Origin: Glutamicibacter sp. MNS18
GTDB lineage: Bacteria > Actinomycetota > Actinomycetes > Actinomycetales > Micrococcaceae
Assembly: GCF_026107515.2 (NCBI RefSeq)
Contig: NZ_JAPCHW010000009.1
Span: forward strand, 62,001-126,000
DNA: 64,000 bases
Reading direction: 5' to 3'
Under the pieces are notes generated by a model, which had not been told where the DNA came from, searched no databases, and saw nothing but the letters and a program-made list of their open reading frames with translations. Of this stretch, positions 23,787-33,314 are shown in pieces. Both the position numbers and the translations under genes were made by a program. Position 1 is the stretch's first letter. Each line of letters starts with the position of its first letter.

Positions 23787-26700
23787 ATGACCAATGCTGT
23801 GCCGCCCACCCTGGATGCCCGAGTCCTGCTCTCCTTTTTCGGGAACGGCCCGTACTTCTACGGCCAGGCCCTGGCCAAGGACCCTGAAGCCGTCACCGAG
23901 GTGGTCTTCAACCAGGATGAGGGCAGGCTCACCGGCCAGGTGGCCAAGGACGGGCACGCCTTCACCGTCGGTTTGACGCTGCTGGACCAGGGGCGCGGTT
24001 GGTTCATCAAGGACTTCGACTGCACCTGCCCCGCCGAGCAGGATTGCGAACACGGGGCAGCGCTGGCCGTGGCCGCCAACAGGATCGCCAGCCGTCCACG
24101 GGCCGCCACCCCGGTCGTCAACGACGTCGCCGGCGACTGGCAGCGCAATGTCGAGAGCTGGTTCGAGAAGACGGAGCCCATCGGGCCGGTGGGCCTCACC
24201 CGTTCGGCCACCGACCCGGTGAACCCGATGGCGTTGCAGTTCCTGCTCTTCGACATGAAGAACCAGGCGCAGCAGCAGTGGCTACCCTCGGGTACCACAC
24301 AGTTCCTCAACCGCAACCAGCGTTTCCGGCTCGGGGTGCGCCCGATGGTGCGTGGCGGGGACAACCGGTGGGTCCGCGGCCAGCTGCGCTGGACCACCAT
24401 CGCCTTCAAAACCTTCGGATGGAACCTGTTGCACAGCCAGCACCACTGGTTCACCCGCTTCGCCGCGCTGGCCCGTAGCAACACCCAGCTGCAGTTCAAA
24501 CTCGACGAGGACTGGCTGTTCCTGGACAACTATTCCTCCTACCTGTTGTGGCCGATGCTGGCCGAGGCGCAGCAGCTGGGTATCGAGTTGCTCGGCACCA
24601 GGTCGGAGACCAGCATCCATCTCGGTGCCGATGCGACCTTCGAGCTTCGAGCCGACCGCAGCGACGGTGATTTGGTTGTGGCCGGCAACCTGCATCTGGC
24701 CGGCGCCGATCACCTCCTGGACGAGGACAGCTCGGCCGGAACCATTGCCGACCACGGATACTACCTGCAGCTTCCGGACACCGAGCAGATTTGGTTGGCC
24801 TCCAGCCGGGAACCGGTGGCACCGCAATATGCCCGTTGGTTCCTGGGTCGCCAGGTGCTGAAGGTCCCGCAAGCCGAGGAACAGGCGTTCTTCACCCGGG
24901 CCTATCCGCGGCTGGCCCGCCGCTTCCCGATGACCGCGGAATCCGGGGCCGTGCAGCTTCCTGGGCTGGAGCCTCCCTACCTGTCGATCGATATCCACTA
25001 CACGACCAGCGAGGACGGCAAGGAACTGGCCCGGGTGGAATTCTCCATCCACTACCCGGGGGTTCCCGATGACCAACTGGTCCGTGACGAACCGGCCGAA
25101 ACCGGGCTGCGGACGGCGCTGAACCGGGTGCTCTTCGCGCACACCGGACGCGAAAACGACACCCTGGAGACCCGGTACTTCCCCGACGATGACCTGATCG
25201 ACTTCGTCTCGGAGATCCTGCCGGAGCTGCGCGCCCTGGAACAGGTCCGCATCACCGAAACCGGCATCCGCCCGGTGTACCACAAGCTCTCGGAACTGCC
25301 GCAGTTGAAGATCAACGCGGTGGATTCGGAGAAGAACGACTGGCTGGACCTGGGGCTGCTGGTCACCGTGGGCGCCCATGAGGTCCCGTTCTCCACCATT
25401 GTCGAGGCCCTGAGCAACGGGTCCATGAAGGTCAAGCTCCCGGACAACAGCTGGTTTTCGCTGGACCAGCCGCTGTTCGCCAAGCTCAAGGCGCTGGTGG
25501 ACGAAGCCCAATCGCTCAATGACAAGCCGAAAAAGGGCGATGTCCAGCTCTCGGTCTTCCAAGTCTCGCTCTTCGAGGACTTCAGCGACCTTGCCCAGGG
25601 GGTCACCGGGGCCGACCTGTTTATCGGCCGGATGCGGTCCCTGCTGGATATCACCGACCACCCGGCACCATCGATCCCGCGGGGCCTGGATGCCGAGCTG
25701 CGTCCCTACCAGGTGGACGGGTTCAACTGGCTCTCACGGCTGTACCGTGGCGGTTTCGGCGGGATCCTCGCCGATGACATGGGTCTGGGCAAGACCGTGC
25801 AGACCATCGCCCTGATCCTGCATGCCCGTGAACTGCGAGCCGTCGACAGCCCGCGGGGCGCTGGGACCGCCGGGCAGGCCGAACCAGCACCATTCCTGGT
25901 GGTCGCTCCGAGTTCCGTGGTGTCGAACTGGGAGATGGAAATTCGCCGGTTCGCACCGGAACTGCGGGTCACCAGCGTTGCGGGCACCCTGGATTCGGCC
26001 GAACAGTTGCAGGAACTGGCGGTCGGTCACGATGTCATCCTGACCACCTACACGCTGTTGCGGCTGAACGATGAAATGTACTCCGAAACCACCTTCGCAG
26101 GGTTGATCCTGGATGAGGCCCAGTTCGTGAAGAACCGCTCCACCAAGGCACACCGTGCCGCGGCGGACATCCAGGCACCGTTCAAATTGGCGGTCACCGG
26201 TACCCCGATGGAGAACAACCTCGCCGAACTCGGATCGCTGCTCTCGCTGACGACCCCCTCGCTTTTCCACGGACCCACCGTCTTCAACCGCCAGTTCGCC
26301 CGCCCCATCGAGGTGCTCGGTGACCGGGAGAAACTGCGGCTGCTGCATCGGCGGATCAAGCCGTTCATGTTGCGCCGCACCAAGGAGAGTGTGGTGCTGG
26401 ACCTACCGGCCAAACAGGAGCAGCAGGTGTTGGTCAGCCTCAACGAGGAGCACCAGCATGTGTACGAGACGCACCTGAACCGTGAACGCCAGAAGATCCT
26501 GAACCTGGTGGAGGATATGGATCGCAACCGTTTCACCATCTTCCAGTCGCTGACCCACCTGCGGATGCTGGCCTTGGATCCGGCGCTCATCGACCCGTCG
26601 CTCTCGCATATCCCCAGCTCGAAGCTGGACGCGCTCTTTGAACAGCTGGAGGATGTGGTCAGCGAGGGCCACCGGGCCCTGGTCTTCTCGCAATTCACCT

Positions 26701-27119
26701 CGTTCCTCAAGGTCTTTGCCGCCCAGTTGACCGAGCGCGGGATCGCTTTCGAGTACCTGGACGGTTCCACCCGGCACCGTTCGGAGGTCATCGAGGGCTT
26801 CAAGGAAGGTACCGCGCCGCTGTTCCTGATCTCGCTGAAGGCCGGCGGCTTCGGATTGAACCTGACAGAGGCGGACTACTGCTTCCTGCTTGACCCGTGG
26901 TGGAACCCCGCGGTCGAGGCCCAGGCCATTGACCGCACCCACCGTATCGGCCAGCAGAACCAGGTGATGGTCTACCGGCTGATATCCCAGGGAACGATCG
27001 AGGAAAAGGTGGTGGCCCTGCAGGAGAGCAAGCGCCGACTGATCTCCACGGTGATGGATGGTGCCGACGGCTTCGCCAAGGCCTTGACCGCGCAGGACAT
27101 CCGGGAGCTACTCGAATAA
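23787..27119 (+). CDS. SNF2-family helicase with N-terminal SWIM zinc finger
   Basis: This 1110-residue protein has a SWIM zinc finger near the N-terminus (C79, C81, C87, H89), a long middle region, and a SWI2/SNF2 ATPase in the last 475 residues. The ATPase shows DGFNWLSRLYRGGFGGILAD with Walker A DDMGLGKTVQT (about 660-672), a DEAQ box (LILDEAQFVKN, about 776), LVFSQFTSFLK, and QAIDRTHRIGQ as the arginine finger. Bacterial proteins of this layout are thought to move along or remodel DNA; the biological role is not established. No partner gene is adjacent. Confidence 0.88.
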   Translation: MTNAVPPTLDARVLLSFFGNGPYFYGQALAKDPEAVTEVVFNQDEGRLTGQVAKDGHAFTVGLTLLDQGRGWFIKDFDCTCPAEQDCEHGAALAVAANRIASRPRAATPVVNDVAGDWQRNVESWFEKTEPIGPVGLTRSATDPVNPMALQFLLFDMKNQAQQQWLPSGTTQFLNRNQRFRLGVRPMVRGGDNRWVRGQLRWTTIAFKTFGWNLLHSQHHWFTRFAALARSNTQLQFKLDEDWLFLDNYSSYLLWPMLAEAQQLGIELLGTRSETSIHLGADATFELRADRSDGDLVVAGNLHLAGADHLLDEDSSAGTIADHGYYLQLPDTEQIWLASSREPVAPQYARWFLGRQVLKVPQAEEQAFFTRAYPRLARRFPMTAESGAVQLPGLEPPYLSIDIHYTTSEDGKELARVEFSIHYPGVPDDQLVRDEPAETGLRTALNRVLFAHTGRENDTLETRYFPDDDLIDFVSEILPELRALEQVRITETGIRPVYHKLSELPQLKINAVDSEKNDWLDLGLLVTVGAHEVPFSTIVEALSNGSMKVKLPDNSWFSLDQPLFAKLKALVDEAQSLNDKPKKGDVQLSVFQVSLFEDFSDLAQGVTGADLFIGRMRSLLDITDHPAPSIPRGLDAELRPYQVDGFNWLSRLYRGGFGGILADDMGLGKTVQTIALILHARELRAVDSPRGAGTAGQAEPAPFLVVAPSSVVSNWEMEIRRFAPELRVTSVAGTLDSAEQLQELAVGHDVILTTYTLLRLNDEMYSETTFAGLILDEAQFVKNRSTKAHRAAADIQAPFKLAVTGTPMENNLAELGSLLSLTTPSLFHGPTVFNRQFARPIEVLGDREKLRLLHRRIKPFMLRRTKESVVLDLPAKQEQQVLVSLNEEHQHVYETHLNRERQKILNLVEDMDRNRFTIFQSLTHLRMLALDPALIDPSLSHIPSSKLDALFEQLEDVVSEGHRALVFSQFTSFLKVFAAQLTERGIAFEYLDGSTRHRSEVIEGFKEGTAPLFLISLKAGGFGLNLTEADYCFLLDPWWNPAVEAQAIDRTHRIGQQNQVMVYRLISQGTIEEKVVALQESKRRLISTVMDGADGFAKALTAQDIRELLE

Positions 27120-27259
27120 CGGGTTGGTAAAATTTGTCATGAATCCAGCCGTTTCACTGCCGGGACGGCTATATTCGTTATGCGTGCCCTGTTTCCGATC
27201 CCCCACACAGCCGGTAACGGGACATGCAACCAGGATTGCCGACAACGAGGTCCGGCAAC

Positions 27260-27574
27260 ATGAGAGAAGAATTGAAGGCGGTTATATCCGTGTCCCTGAT
27301 TAGGTCGGAGACGATCGGTGCACCGAGCGATGACTGGTTCAGCGCAAAGGTCAGTACCGAACAAAATAGTGTGGTCATCGAAACCGAGCAGGAGCAGCTG
27401 GTGCTGCAGAATGTTCACCTCTTGGAAAAGATCCGCAGGGTGGTTGCCGCTTCCCTCACCGAGATCTTCTACAACCCGAAGCACCGGATGCTGTTGATCC
27501 CGGGTGCCTTCGTGGTCGTCGGTTCCTCGTTCCTCCGGGTTGATACCGACGCGGCGGCCGGCTTGCGCGACTAA
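27260..27574 (+). CDS. Hypothetical protein, 104 residues
   Basis: The frame from ATG 27260 (MREELKAVISVSLIRSETIG) has a CGAGGT ribosome site and protein-like composition, with SVVIETEQEQLVLQNVHLLE and a C-terminal LLIPGAFVVVGSSFLRVD. I recognise no family and see no signal peptide. It is isolated: 140 bases after the SNF2 helicase gene and converging on sucD with a terminator between. Confidence 0.5.
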   Translation: MREELKAVISVSLIRSETIGAPSDDWFSAKVSTEQNSVVIETEQEQLVLQNVHLLEKIRRVVAASLTEIFYNPKHRMLLIPGAFVVVGSSFLRVDTDAAAGLRD

Positions 27575-27601
27575 CCGGGCATCCGGCGGCGGGCATGGAA
27601 A

Positions 27602-27644
27602 AACCCCACACCCGGCTCACCGAAAGGTCAGCGGATGTGGGGTT
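27602..27644. terminator. Terminator for sucCD (bidirectional)
   Basis: The AACCCCACA / TGTGGGGTT stem encloses a second short stem with a GAAA loop. On the minus strand it is followed by TTTTT, so it is a rho-independent terminator for sucCD; it also serves the converging hypothetical gene. Confidence 0.75.
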
Positions 27645-27675
27645 CTCTTGTGCCTCGGTGGGCGCTACAGCAACC

Positions 27676-28578
27676 CTAGAGGGCTGCGTAGACCTCGCGC
27701 AGCAGGCGTGCGGTCTCCGAAGGGGTCTTGCCGACCTTGACGCCAGCGGCCTCCAGGGCTTCCTTCTTGGCCTGGGCGGTACCGGCCGAACCGGAGACGA
27801 TGGCACCTGCATGGCCCATGGTCTTGCCTTCCGGTGCGGTGAAGCCGGCCACGTAGCCGACAACCGGCTTGGTGACGTTGGCCTTGATGAACTCGGCGGC
27901 ACGTTCCTCGGCGTCGCCGCCGATTTCACCGATCATGACGATGGCCTTGGTCTCCGGGTCCGCTTCGAAGGCTTCCAGCGCGTCGATGTGGGTGGTGCCG
28001 ATCACCGGGTCGCCACCGATGCCGATGGCGGTGGAGAAGCCCAGATCGCGCAGTTCGTACATCATCTGGTAGGTCAGGGTGCCGGACTTGGACACCAGGC
28101 CGATCGGGCCCTTGCCGGTGATGTTGGCCGGGGTGATACCCACCAGTGCCTCACCCGGGGTGATAATGCCCGGGCAGTTCGGGCCGATGATCCGGGTGAT
28201 CTGCTTGCCGTTGGCGTCGACCTTGGACTGGGCCAGGGCCCAGAACTCGGCCGAGTCCTGCACCGGCATACCCTCGGTGATCACAACGACCAGGCCGATC
28301 TCCGCCTCAATGGCTTCGACAACCGCGTCCTTGGTGAACTTCGGTGGCACGAAGACGATCGATACGTCGGCACCGGTCTCGGCCTTGGCCTCGGCAACCG
28401 AACCGTACACCTTGATATCCTTGTCACCATGGGTGACGGTGGTGCCGGCCTTGCGGGCGTTCACGCCACCAACGATGTTGGTGCCTGCCTTGAGCATCAG
28501 TGCGGTGTGCTTGGTTCCCTCGCCACCGGTGATGCCCTGGACGATGACCTTCGAGTCCTTGTTCAGGTAAATGCTCAT
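27676..28578 (-). CDS. sucD: Succinyl-CoA ligase, alpha subunit
   Basis: The 300-residue protein has the CoA-binding Rossmann domain ([20 protein letters not shown]) and the ligase domain with the phosphohistidine loop [37 protein letters not shown] is also diagnostic. With SucC it interconverts succinyl-CoA and succinate with nucleotide phosphorylation in the TCA cycle. It lies 16 bases downstream of sucC in the same operon. Confidence 0.97.
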   Translation of the reverse strand: MSIYLNKDSKVIVQGITGGEGTKHTALMLKAGTNIVGGVNARKAGTTVTHGDKDIKVYGSVAEAKAETGADVSIVFVPPKFTKDAVVEAIEAEIGLVVVITEGMPVQDSAEFWALAQSKVDANGKQITRIIGPNCPGIITPGEALVGITPANITGKGPIGLVSKSGTLTYQMMYELRDLGFSTAIGIGGDPVIGTTHIDALEAFEADPETKAIVMIGEIGGDAEERAAEFIKANVTKPVVGYVAGFTAPEGKTMGHAGAIVSGSAGTAQAKKEALEAAGVKVGKTPSETARLLREVYAAL

Positions 28579-28594
28579 TTTTCGCTTATCCCTC

Positions 28595-29767
28595 TTACTT
28601 CGCTGCGTTGGCCAGCTCGGCGGCCTTGTCGGCGCCTTCGTCCATGGTGGCTGCCAGGGTTACCAGCGGGTGGTTGAAATCGGCCAGGATGGCGCGGCCT
28701 TCCTCGACGCTGTTGCCGTCCAGACGGACCACCAGCGGCTTGTTGGCTGCGTCGCCCAGGGTCTTCAGCGCACCGACGATGCCGTTGGCCACCGCGTCAC
28801 ATGCGGTGATGCCACCGAAGACGTTGACGAACACGCTGTTGACCTGCGGGTCGTTCAGGATGACGTCCAGACCTGCGGCCATTACCTCGGCCGAGGCGCC
28901 ACCACCGATGTCCAGGAAGTTCGCTGGCTTCACGTTGCCGTGGTTTTCGCCTGCGTAGGCCACCACGTCGAGCGTGGACATGACCAGGCCCGCACCGTTG
29001 CCGATGATGCCCACTTCGCCGTCCAGCTTGACGTAGTTCAGGCCAGCTGCTGCGGCCTTGGCTTCCAGCGGATCGGCCGCATCCTTGTCTTCCAGCTCTT
29101 CGTGGGCCGGGTGGCGGACCTCGGAGGCGTTGTCGTCCAGCGACACCTTGCCGTCCAGGGCTACGATGTCACCGGCACCGGTCTTCACCAGTGGGTTGAC
29201 CTCGACCAGGGTGGCGTCCTCTTCCTTGAAGACGGTCCACAGGGTCTGCAGGGTCGAAATGACCTTGTCGCGCACCTCGGCGGCGAAGCCTGCGGCGTCA
29301 ACGATCTCGGCAGCCTTGGCTGCATCGATGCCGACCAGCGGGTCCACGGCAATGCGGGCCAGCGCTTCGGGGCGTTCTTCGGCGAGCTGCTCGATTTCCA
29401 TGCCGCCTTCGACCGAGCACATGGCCAGGTAGTTGCGGTTGGCACGGTCCAGCAGGACCGAGAAGTAGAACTCTTCGGCGATGTCCGCGCCCTGCGCGAT
29501 CATGACCTTCTTGACGGTGTGGCCCTTGATGTCCATGCCGAGGATGTTGCTGGCGTGCTCAAATGCCTCATCAGCACTCTTCGCGACCTTCACGCCGCCG
29601 GCCTTGCCACGGCCACCGACCTTGACCTGTGCCTTGACTACAACGACGCCGCCGATCTTCTCTGCGGCTGCCTTGGCTTCTTCCGGGGTGTAGGCGACGA
29701 TGCCGGCAAGCACGGGAACGCCGTGTGCCTCAAAAAGATCGCGCGCCTGGTATTCATACAGGTCCAC
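28595..29767 (-). CDS. sucC: Succinyl-CoA ligase, beta subunit
   Basis: The 390-residue protein begins [20 protein letters not shown], the ATP-grasp N-terminus of SucC. It shows [18 protein letters not shown], and [17 protein letters not shown] with [16 protein letters not shown] in the CoA-ligase half. It binds the nucleotide and succinate. The start is GTG at 29767, preceded by GAAGGAC at about 8 bases. The gap of 232 bases upstream (29768-29999) should hold the promoter of sucCD; I could not fix it. Confidence 0.97.
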   Translation of the reverse strand: MDLYEYQARDLFEAHGVPVLAGIVAYTPEEAKAAAEKIGGVVVVKAQVKVGGRGKAGGVKVAKSADEAFEHASNILGMDIKGHTVKKVMIAQGADIAEEFYFSVLLDRANRNYLAMCSVEGGMEIEQLAEERPEALARIAVDPLVGIDAAKAAEIVDAAGFAAEVRDKVISTLQTLWTVFKEEDATLVEVNPLVKTGAGDIVALDGKVSLDDNASEVRHPAHEELEDKDAADPLEAKAAAAGLNYVKLDGEVGIIGNGAGLVMSTLDVVAYAGENHGNVKPANFLDIGGGASAEVMAAGLDVILNDPQVNSVFVNVFGGITACDAVANGIVGALKTLGDAANKPLVVRLDGNSVEEGRAILADFNHPLVTLAATMDEGADKAAELANAAK

Positions 29768-29999
29768 GGGTGTGTGTCCTTCGTTCGAAGTTCAAGCTGA
29801 CTCGCGGCACGATGCATCAGCAGCGTGCCCAATGGAGAGCGCAGAGCAACACGTCGGCGTGAATTCCGGCGCCTTGGCCCGTGCGCATCTCTCAGACTAG
29901 CGCGACTTTCCGATAGTTCACAGTTTTACAAGCTGTAGAGAACCGTGAATGACGGAATTTCGCGCCCAGCGGCTAACGGGTGAGGTTAGAAGCACATCC

Positions 30000-32372
30000 C
30001 TAGGTAATGATCTCCAACGGGGCATAGCGTAACAAAAGGCGCTTTTCGGTATCCGCGAAGGCCACCTTGGCCACCGTTTTATCCCCCGCACCTTCCAGCG
30101 CGACGACGGTCCCCTGCCCAAAACTTGCGTGCTTGACCTGCTGCCCAACGGCTGGGACCACAATCGCCTTATCCTGCTGGACCCGCTGTTTGGCTACCGG
30201 TGCGAGTTTCGCAGCGGGACGGGTTGAGGTTGCCCCCGCTCCCCAGTGGCTACCGGAGTCGTACCTGCTGGTGGCGAAGTTCACTGGACCGGATGATGTT
30301 CCCCACCCGCCACCGAATGCGGAGCCCTCGCGTTTCCATTCGATCAGCGAGGCAGGAACCTCATCAAGGAACTGGCTGGCCGGGTTGTACTGGGACTGGC
30401 CCCAGAGGCTGCGCTGCTCCGAACGGGTCAGGTATAACCGCTCACGGGCGCGGGTGAGCCCGACGTAGGCCAACCGGCGCTCCTCGGCCAGTTCCTTGTC
30501 GTCGGTCAGTGAGCGCTGGTGCGGGAAGATGCCGTGTTCCATGCCGGTGAGGAAAACCACCGGGAATTCCAGTCCCTTGGCGGTGTGCAGGGTCATCAAG
30601 GTGACCATGCCCTCACGTTGGGCCATGGCCACACCTTCCTCGTCGCTGGGGGCTTCGGGGATCTGGTCGGCGTCTGCCACCAACGCCACCCGTTCCAGAA
30701 AGCCTTCCAGGCCGCCCTCTGGTTCCTCGTTGACGTAGTCACGCACCACAGCCACCAGTTCGGCCAGGTTCTCCACCCGGGATTCGTCTTGCGGGTCGTT
30801 CGACGCACGCAGGGTCTCCAGGTAACCGGTCTGTTCCAGGACCGCTTCCAGTGCCTCGGCCGGACCGGACCCTTCGGCGACAGTTTTCAGGTCGTCCATC
30901 ATCGAACAGAAGGCCGCGATCATCTTGATACCGCGGGTCCCCAGCCCGGGGGCCTCATCGGCACGCTGCAGTGCCTCCATGAAGGTGGTTCGGTCACGGT
31001 CCGCCAATGCGGCCACCGCTCCTTCCGCCCGATCCCCGATACCCCGTTTGGGTTCGTTGAGGATCCGGCGGACATTGATGTCGTCATCGGGGTTGACCAG
31101 CACCCGCAGGTAGGCCAGTGCGTCCTTGATTTCCTTGCGGTCGTAGAAGCGGGTGCCGCCGACCACGCGGTATTTCAGATCCACCCGCATCAGTTGCTCT
31201 TCCAAGGCACGGGATTGGGCATTGGTACGGTAGAAGATCGCCACATCCCCGGGACGCACATTGTCCTCGTCGTTCAGCCGGAGGATTTCCTCGGCAATCC
31301 ACCGGGCTTCATCCGATTCTGATTCACCGACGTAACCGGTGATCAGTTCGCCATCCCCGCTGGCCGTCCACAGTCTCTTGTCGTTGCGGTCCGGGTTGCG
31401 CTTGATGACTTCGTTAGCCGCCGAAAGGATGTTCTGCGTGGAACGGTAGTTCTGTTCCAGCTTGATCGTGGCCGCGTCCGGGTAGTCCTTCTCGAATTCC
31501 ACGATATTGCGGATATCCGCGCCACGGAAGGCGTAGATCGATTGGTCCGAATCGCCCACGACGGTCAGTTCGCCCGGCGGTGTCAACCCGTCCGGGCCCG
31601 TCAGTTCGCGCACCAACGAGTACTGGGCGTGGTTGGTGTCCTGGTATTCGTCAATCAACACATGCCGGAAGCGCCTGCGGTAGTTGTCGGCCACCGCGGG
31701 AAAGGCCCGGAACATGTAGACCACCTGGGCGATGAGGTCGTCAAAGTCCAGGGCGTTGGCCGAACGCATCCGTTGGGTGTAGCCGCGGTACACCTCGGCC
31801 ACGGCCCGCGAGAAGGGGTCGTTGGAGCTGACAGTGGCGGCGAAATCCTCGTCGTCGATCAGTTCGTTCTTCAGCGAGGAGATCTTGTGTGCGATCGCCT
31901 TGGGGGTGAACCGCTTGGGGTCAAGGTCCAGGCCCTTGGCGATCATGGTGATCAGTCGAAGACTGTCGGCCGAGTCGTAGATGGAGAAACTGGATTTCAG
32001 CCCGATGGTCGCCGCTTCGCGGCGCAAAATCCGCACGCAGGATGAGTGGAAGGTGGAGATCCACATCTTCTTGGCCCGGTCTTCGCCAATCAGTTCTCCG
32101 GCGCGCTCACGCATTTCGGCGGCGGCCTTGTTGGTGAAGGTGATTGCCAGGATCTCATGTGGCCGGGCACGTCCTGTCGCCAGCAGGTAGGCGATGCGGT
32201 GGGTCAGCACCCGGGTTTTGCCGGAGCCCGCCCCGGCTATGATCAAGAGCGGCCCGCCGTGGTACTGCACGGCCTGCGACTGTTGCGGGTTCATTCCGGT
32301 CAACAGCTCATCAGCGTTGGGCAGCACTTTGGCCGCCGGTTCGGGGGTGAAGTCATCGAAAAGGAAGTCCAT
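30000..32372 (-). CDS. pcrA: ATP-dependent DNA helicase, UvrD/PcrA type
   Basis: The 790-residue superfamily 1A helicase has QSQAVQYHGGPLLIIAGAGS followed by GKTRVLTHR (Walker A), LIDEYQDTNHAQY (Walker B), the GDSDQSIYAFRGAD motif III, and TLHTAKGLEFPVVFLTGMEH plus VGLTRARERLYL near the end. Length and order match PcrA/UvrD1, the 3'-5' helicase of nucleotide excision and replication repair. Its 3' end carries the usual linker and Tudor-like tail (GQQVKHASFGQGTVVALEG). The start is ATG 32372. Confidence 0.95.
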   Translation of the reverse strand: MDFLFDDFTPEPAAKVLPNADELLTGMNPQQSQAVQYHGGPLLIIAGAGSGKTRVLTHRIAYLLATGRARPHEILAITFTNKAAAEMRERAGELIGEDRAKKMWISTFHSSCVRILRREAATIGLKSSFSIYDSADSLRLITMIAKGLDLDPKRFTPKAIAHKISSLKNELIDDEDFAATVSSNDPFSRAVAEVYRGYTQRMRSANALDFDDLIAQVVYMFRAFPAVADNYRRRFRHVLIDEYQDTNHAQYSLVRELTGPDGLTPPGELTVVGDSDQSIYAFRGADIRNIVEFEKDYPDAATIKLEQNYRSTQNILSAANEVIKRNPDRNDKRLWTASGDGELITGYVGESESDEARWIAEEILRLNDEDNVRPGDVAIFYRTNAQSRALEEQLMRVDLKYRVVGGTRFYDRKEIKDALAYLRVLVNPDDDINVRRILNEPKRGIGDRAEGAVAALADRDRTTFMEALQRADEAPGLGTRGIKMIAAFCSMMDDLKTVAEGSGPAEALEAVLEQTGYLETLRASNDPQDESRVENLAELVAVVRDYVNEEPEGGLEGFLERVALVADADQIPEAPSDEEGVAMAQREGMVTLMTLHTAKGLEFPVVFLTGMEHGIFPHQRSLTDDKELAEERRLAYVGLTRARERLYLTRSEQRSLWGQSQYNPASQFLDEVPASLIEWKREGSAFGGGWGTSSGPVNFATSRYDSGSHWGAGATSTRPAAKLAPVAKQRVQQDKAIVVPAVGQQVKHASFGQGTVVALEGAGDKTVAKVAFADTEKRLLLRYAPLEIIT

Positions 32373-32434
32373 GGTCTTTTCAGTCTACGTCGCGACCCGG
32401 ACACTTGCCGTGATGCGCCCGGCATAATGGGAGT

Positions 32435-33085
32435 ATGGCCAAGAAGATCAGGAAGTCCAAAGAGTACCGCAAGCCCTCCCAATACGGGCAGCGGCCTGCG
32501 CCGACAGTGAATCCGACGACAGAACGTACCGAAGCCAAGGCCCAGTCCAACGCCATGATCCTGGTGTCAGCCGGTTTGGTCACCTCGATCCTGTTGTTCG
32601 TCTACTACCATTTCTGGACCATGGGGCAACTGGCGGACCTGGCCAACGGACTGCCCATGCCCGATCAGCGCGCCTTCGGTTTCACTCTCGAAGAGGTCAA
32701 TGATCTACGCTTGGCGATGGATGCGGACGCGACTGGCCAACTGGCCTATGTGCACCGTACCGTGGGCCTGTTCTTCCCGTTGCTGTTCGGGTTCTTCAGC
32801 CTGTTGACCCTGGGGCAGTGGGTGACTAAGCGCAGGAATCGTTGGCTCGCGTGGACCGCCCCGATGCTCTTTGTCATCGTTGATTTGTGGAGCAACCAGG
32901 CCATTGATGCGCTCTTCGGCACGGATATCGACGCGTCAGCGGTGGCGTTGGCATCCACGTTGACGGTCATCCGCTGGCTACTACTGGCCATCACGACCCT
33001 GAGTATCCTGGTCATTGGGGTGCGCCGGTTCATCCGCACCTTCAAGCGGAAAATGACCGAAGCCCAGGAACAGAACGATGCCTAG
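32435..33085 (+). CDS. Hypothetical membrane protein with four helices
   Basis: The 216-residue protein has a lysine-rich N-terminus (MAKKIRKSKEYRKPSQYGQR), then four hydrophobic segments near 40-60, 107-128, 142-160 and 175-197, and a basic C-terminal tail. I recognise no family. It diverges from pcrA, 62 bases away, and is followed by the tRNA-Arg gene. A membrane role is inferred only from hydropathy. Confidence 0.75.
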   Translation: MAKKIRKSKEYRKPSQYGQRPAPTVNPTTERTEAKAQSNAMILVSAGLVTSILLFVYYHFWTMGQLADLANGLPMPDQRAFGFTLEEVNDLRLAMDADATGQLAYVHRTVGLFFPLLFGFFSLLTLGQWVTKRRNRWLAWTAPMLFVIVDLWSNQAIDALFGTDIDASAVALASTLTVIRWLLLAITTLSILVIGVRRFIRTFKRKMTEAQEQNDA

Positions 33086-33114
33086 CCTGAGCGTGAATGT
33101 CCCGACCACGGGAA

Positions 33115-33143
33115 TTTACGGACAGCCGGAGGGATACGATAGT
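33115..33143 (+). promoter_or_regulatory. Promoter of tRNA-Arg
   Basis: TTTACG (33115-33120) and GATAGT (33138-33143) are separated by 17 bases. The -10 box ends 25 bases before the mature tRNA 5' end. Confidence 0.5.
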
Positions 33144-33168
33144 CTAGTTTGTGCGCATGGCGCGGTTC

Positions 33169-33242
33169 GCCTCTGTAGCTCAGTAGGATAGAGCGACCCT
33201 CTCCTAAAGGGTAGGCCGTCGGTTCGATTCCGGCCAGGGGCA
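33169..33242 (+). tRNA. tRNA-Arg (anticodon CCT)
   Basis: A 74-base tRNA folds with acceptor GCCTCTG / CAGGGGC, a D-arm GTAGCTCAGTAGGATAGAGC, anticodon stem ACCCT/AGGGT with loop CTCCTAA (anticodon CCT, codon AGG), and T-loop GGTTCGATTCC. CCA is not encoded. A terminator hairpin follows at once. Confidence 0.95.
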
Positions 33243-33245
33243 CAT

Positions 33246-33282
33246 CAAAAAACCGCATCGGACCAAGTCCGATGCGGTTTTT
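33246..33282. terminator. Strong bidirectional terminator
   Basis: AAACCGCATCGGAC-caa-GTCCGATGCGGTTT is a perfect stem flanked by A and T runs on either side. It terminates tRNA-Arg on the plus strand and the ROK regulator gene on the minus strand. Confidence 0.9.
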
Positions 33283-33314
33283 CATGCTCATCGGGTGCTT
33301 TGTCCCGGTTCCCG

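Noticed and set aside
27137-27484. A 115-codon minus-strand frame opposite the hypothetical gene at 27260
   Set aside because: The plus-strand frame has a better ribosome site and a more protein-like composition; the minus frame reads as a shadow.
27595-29800. Two long plus-strand frames (360 and 409 codons)
   Set aside because: They are antisense to sucD and sucC, whose products are unmistakable.
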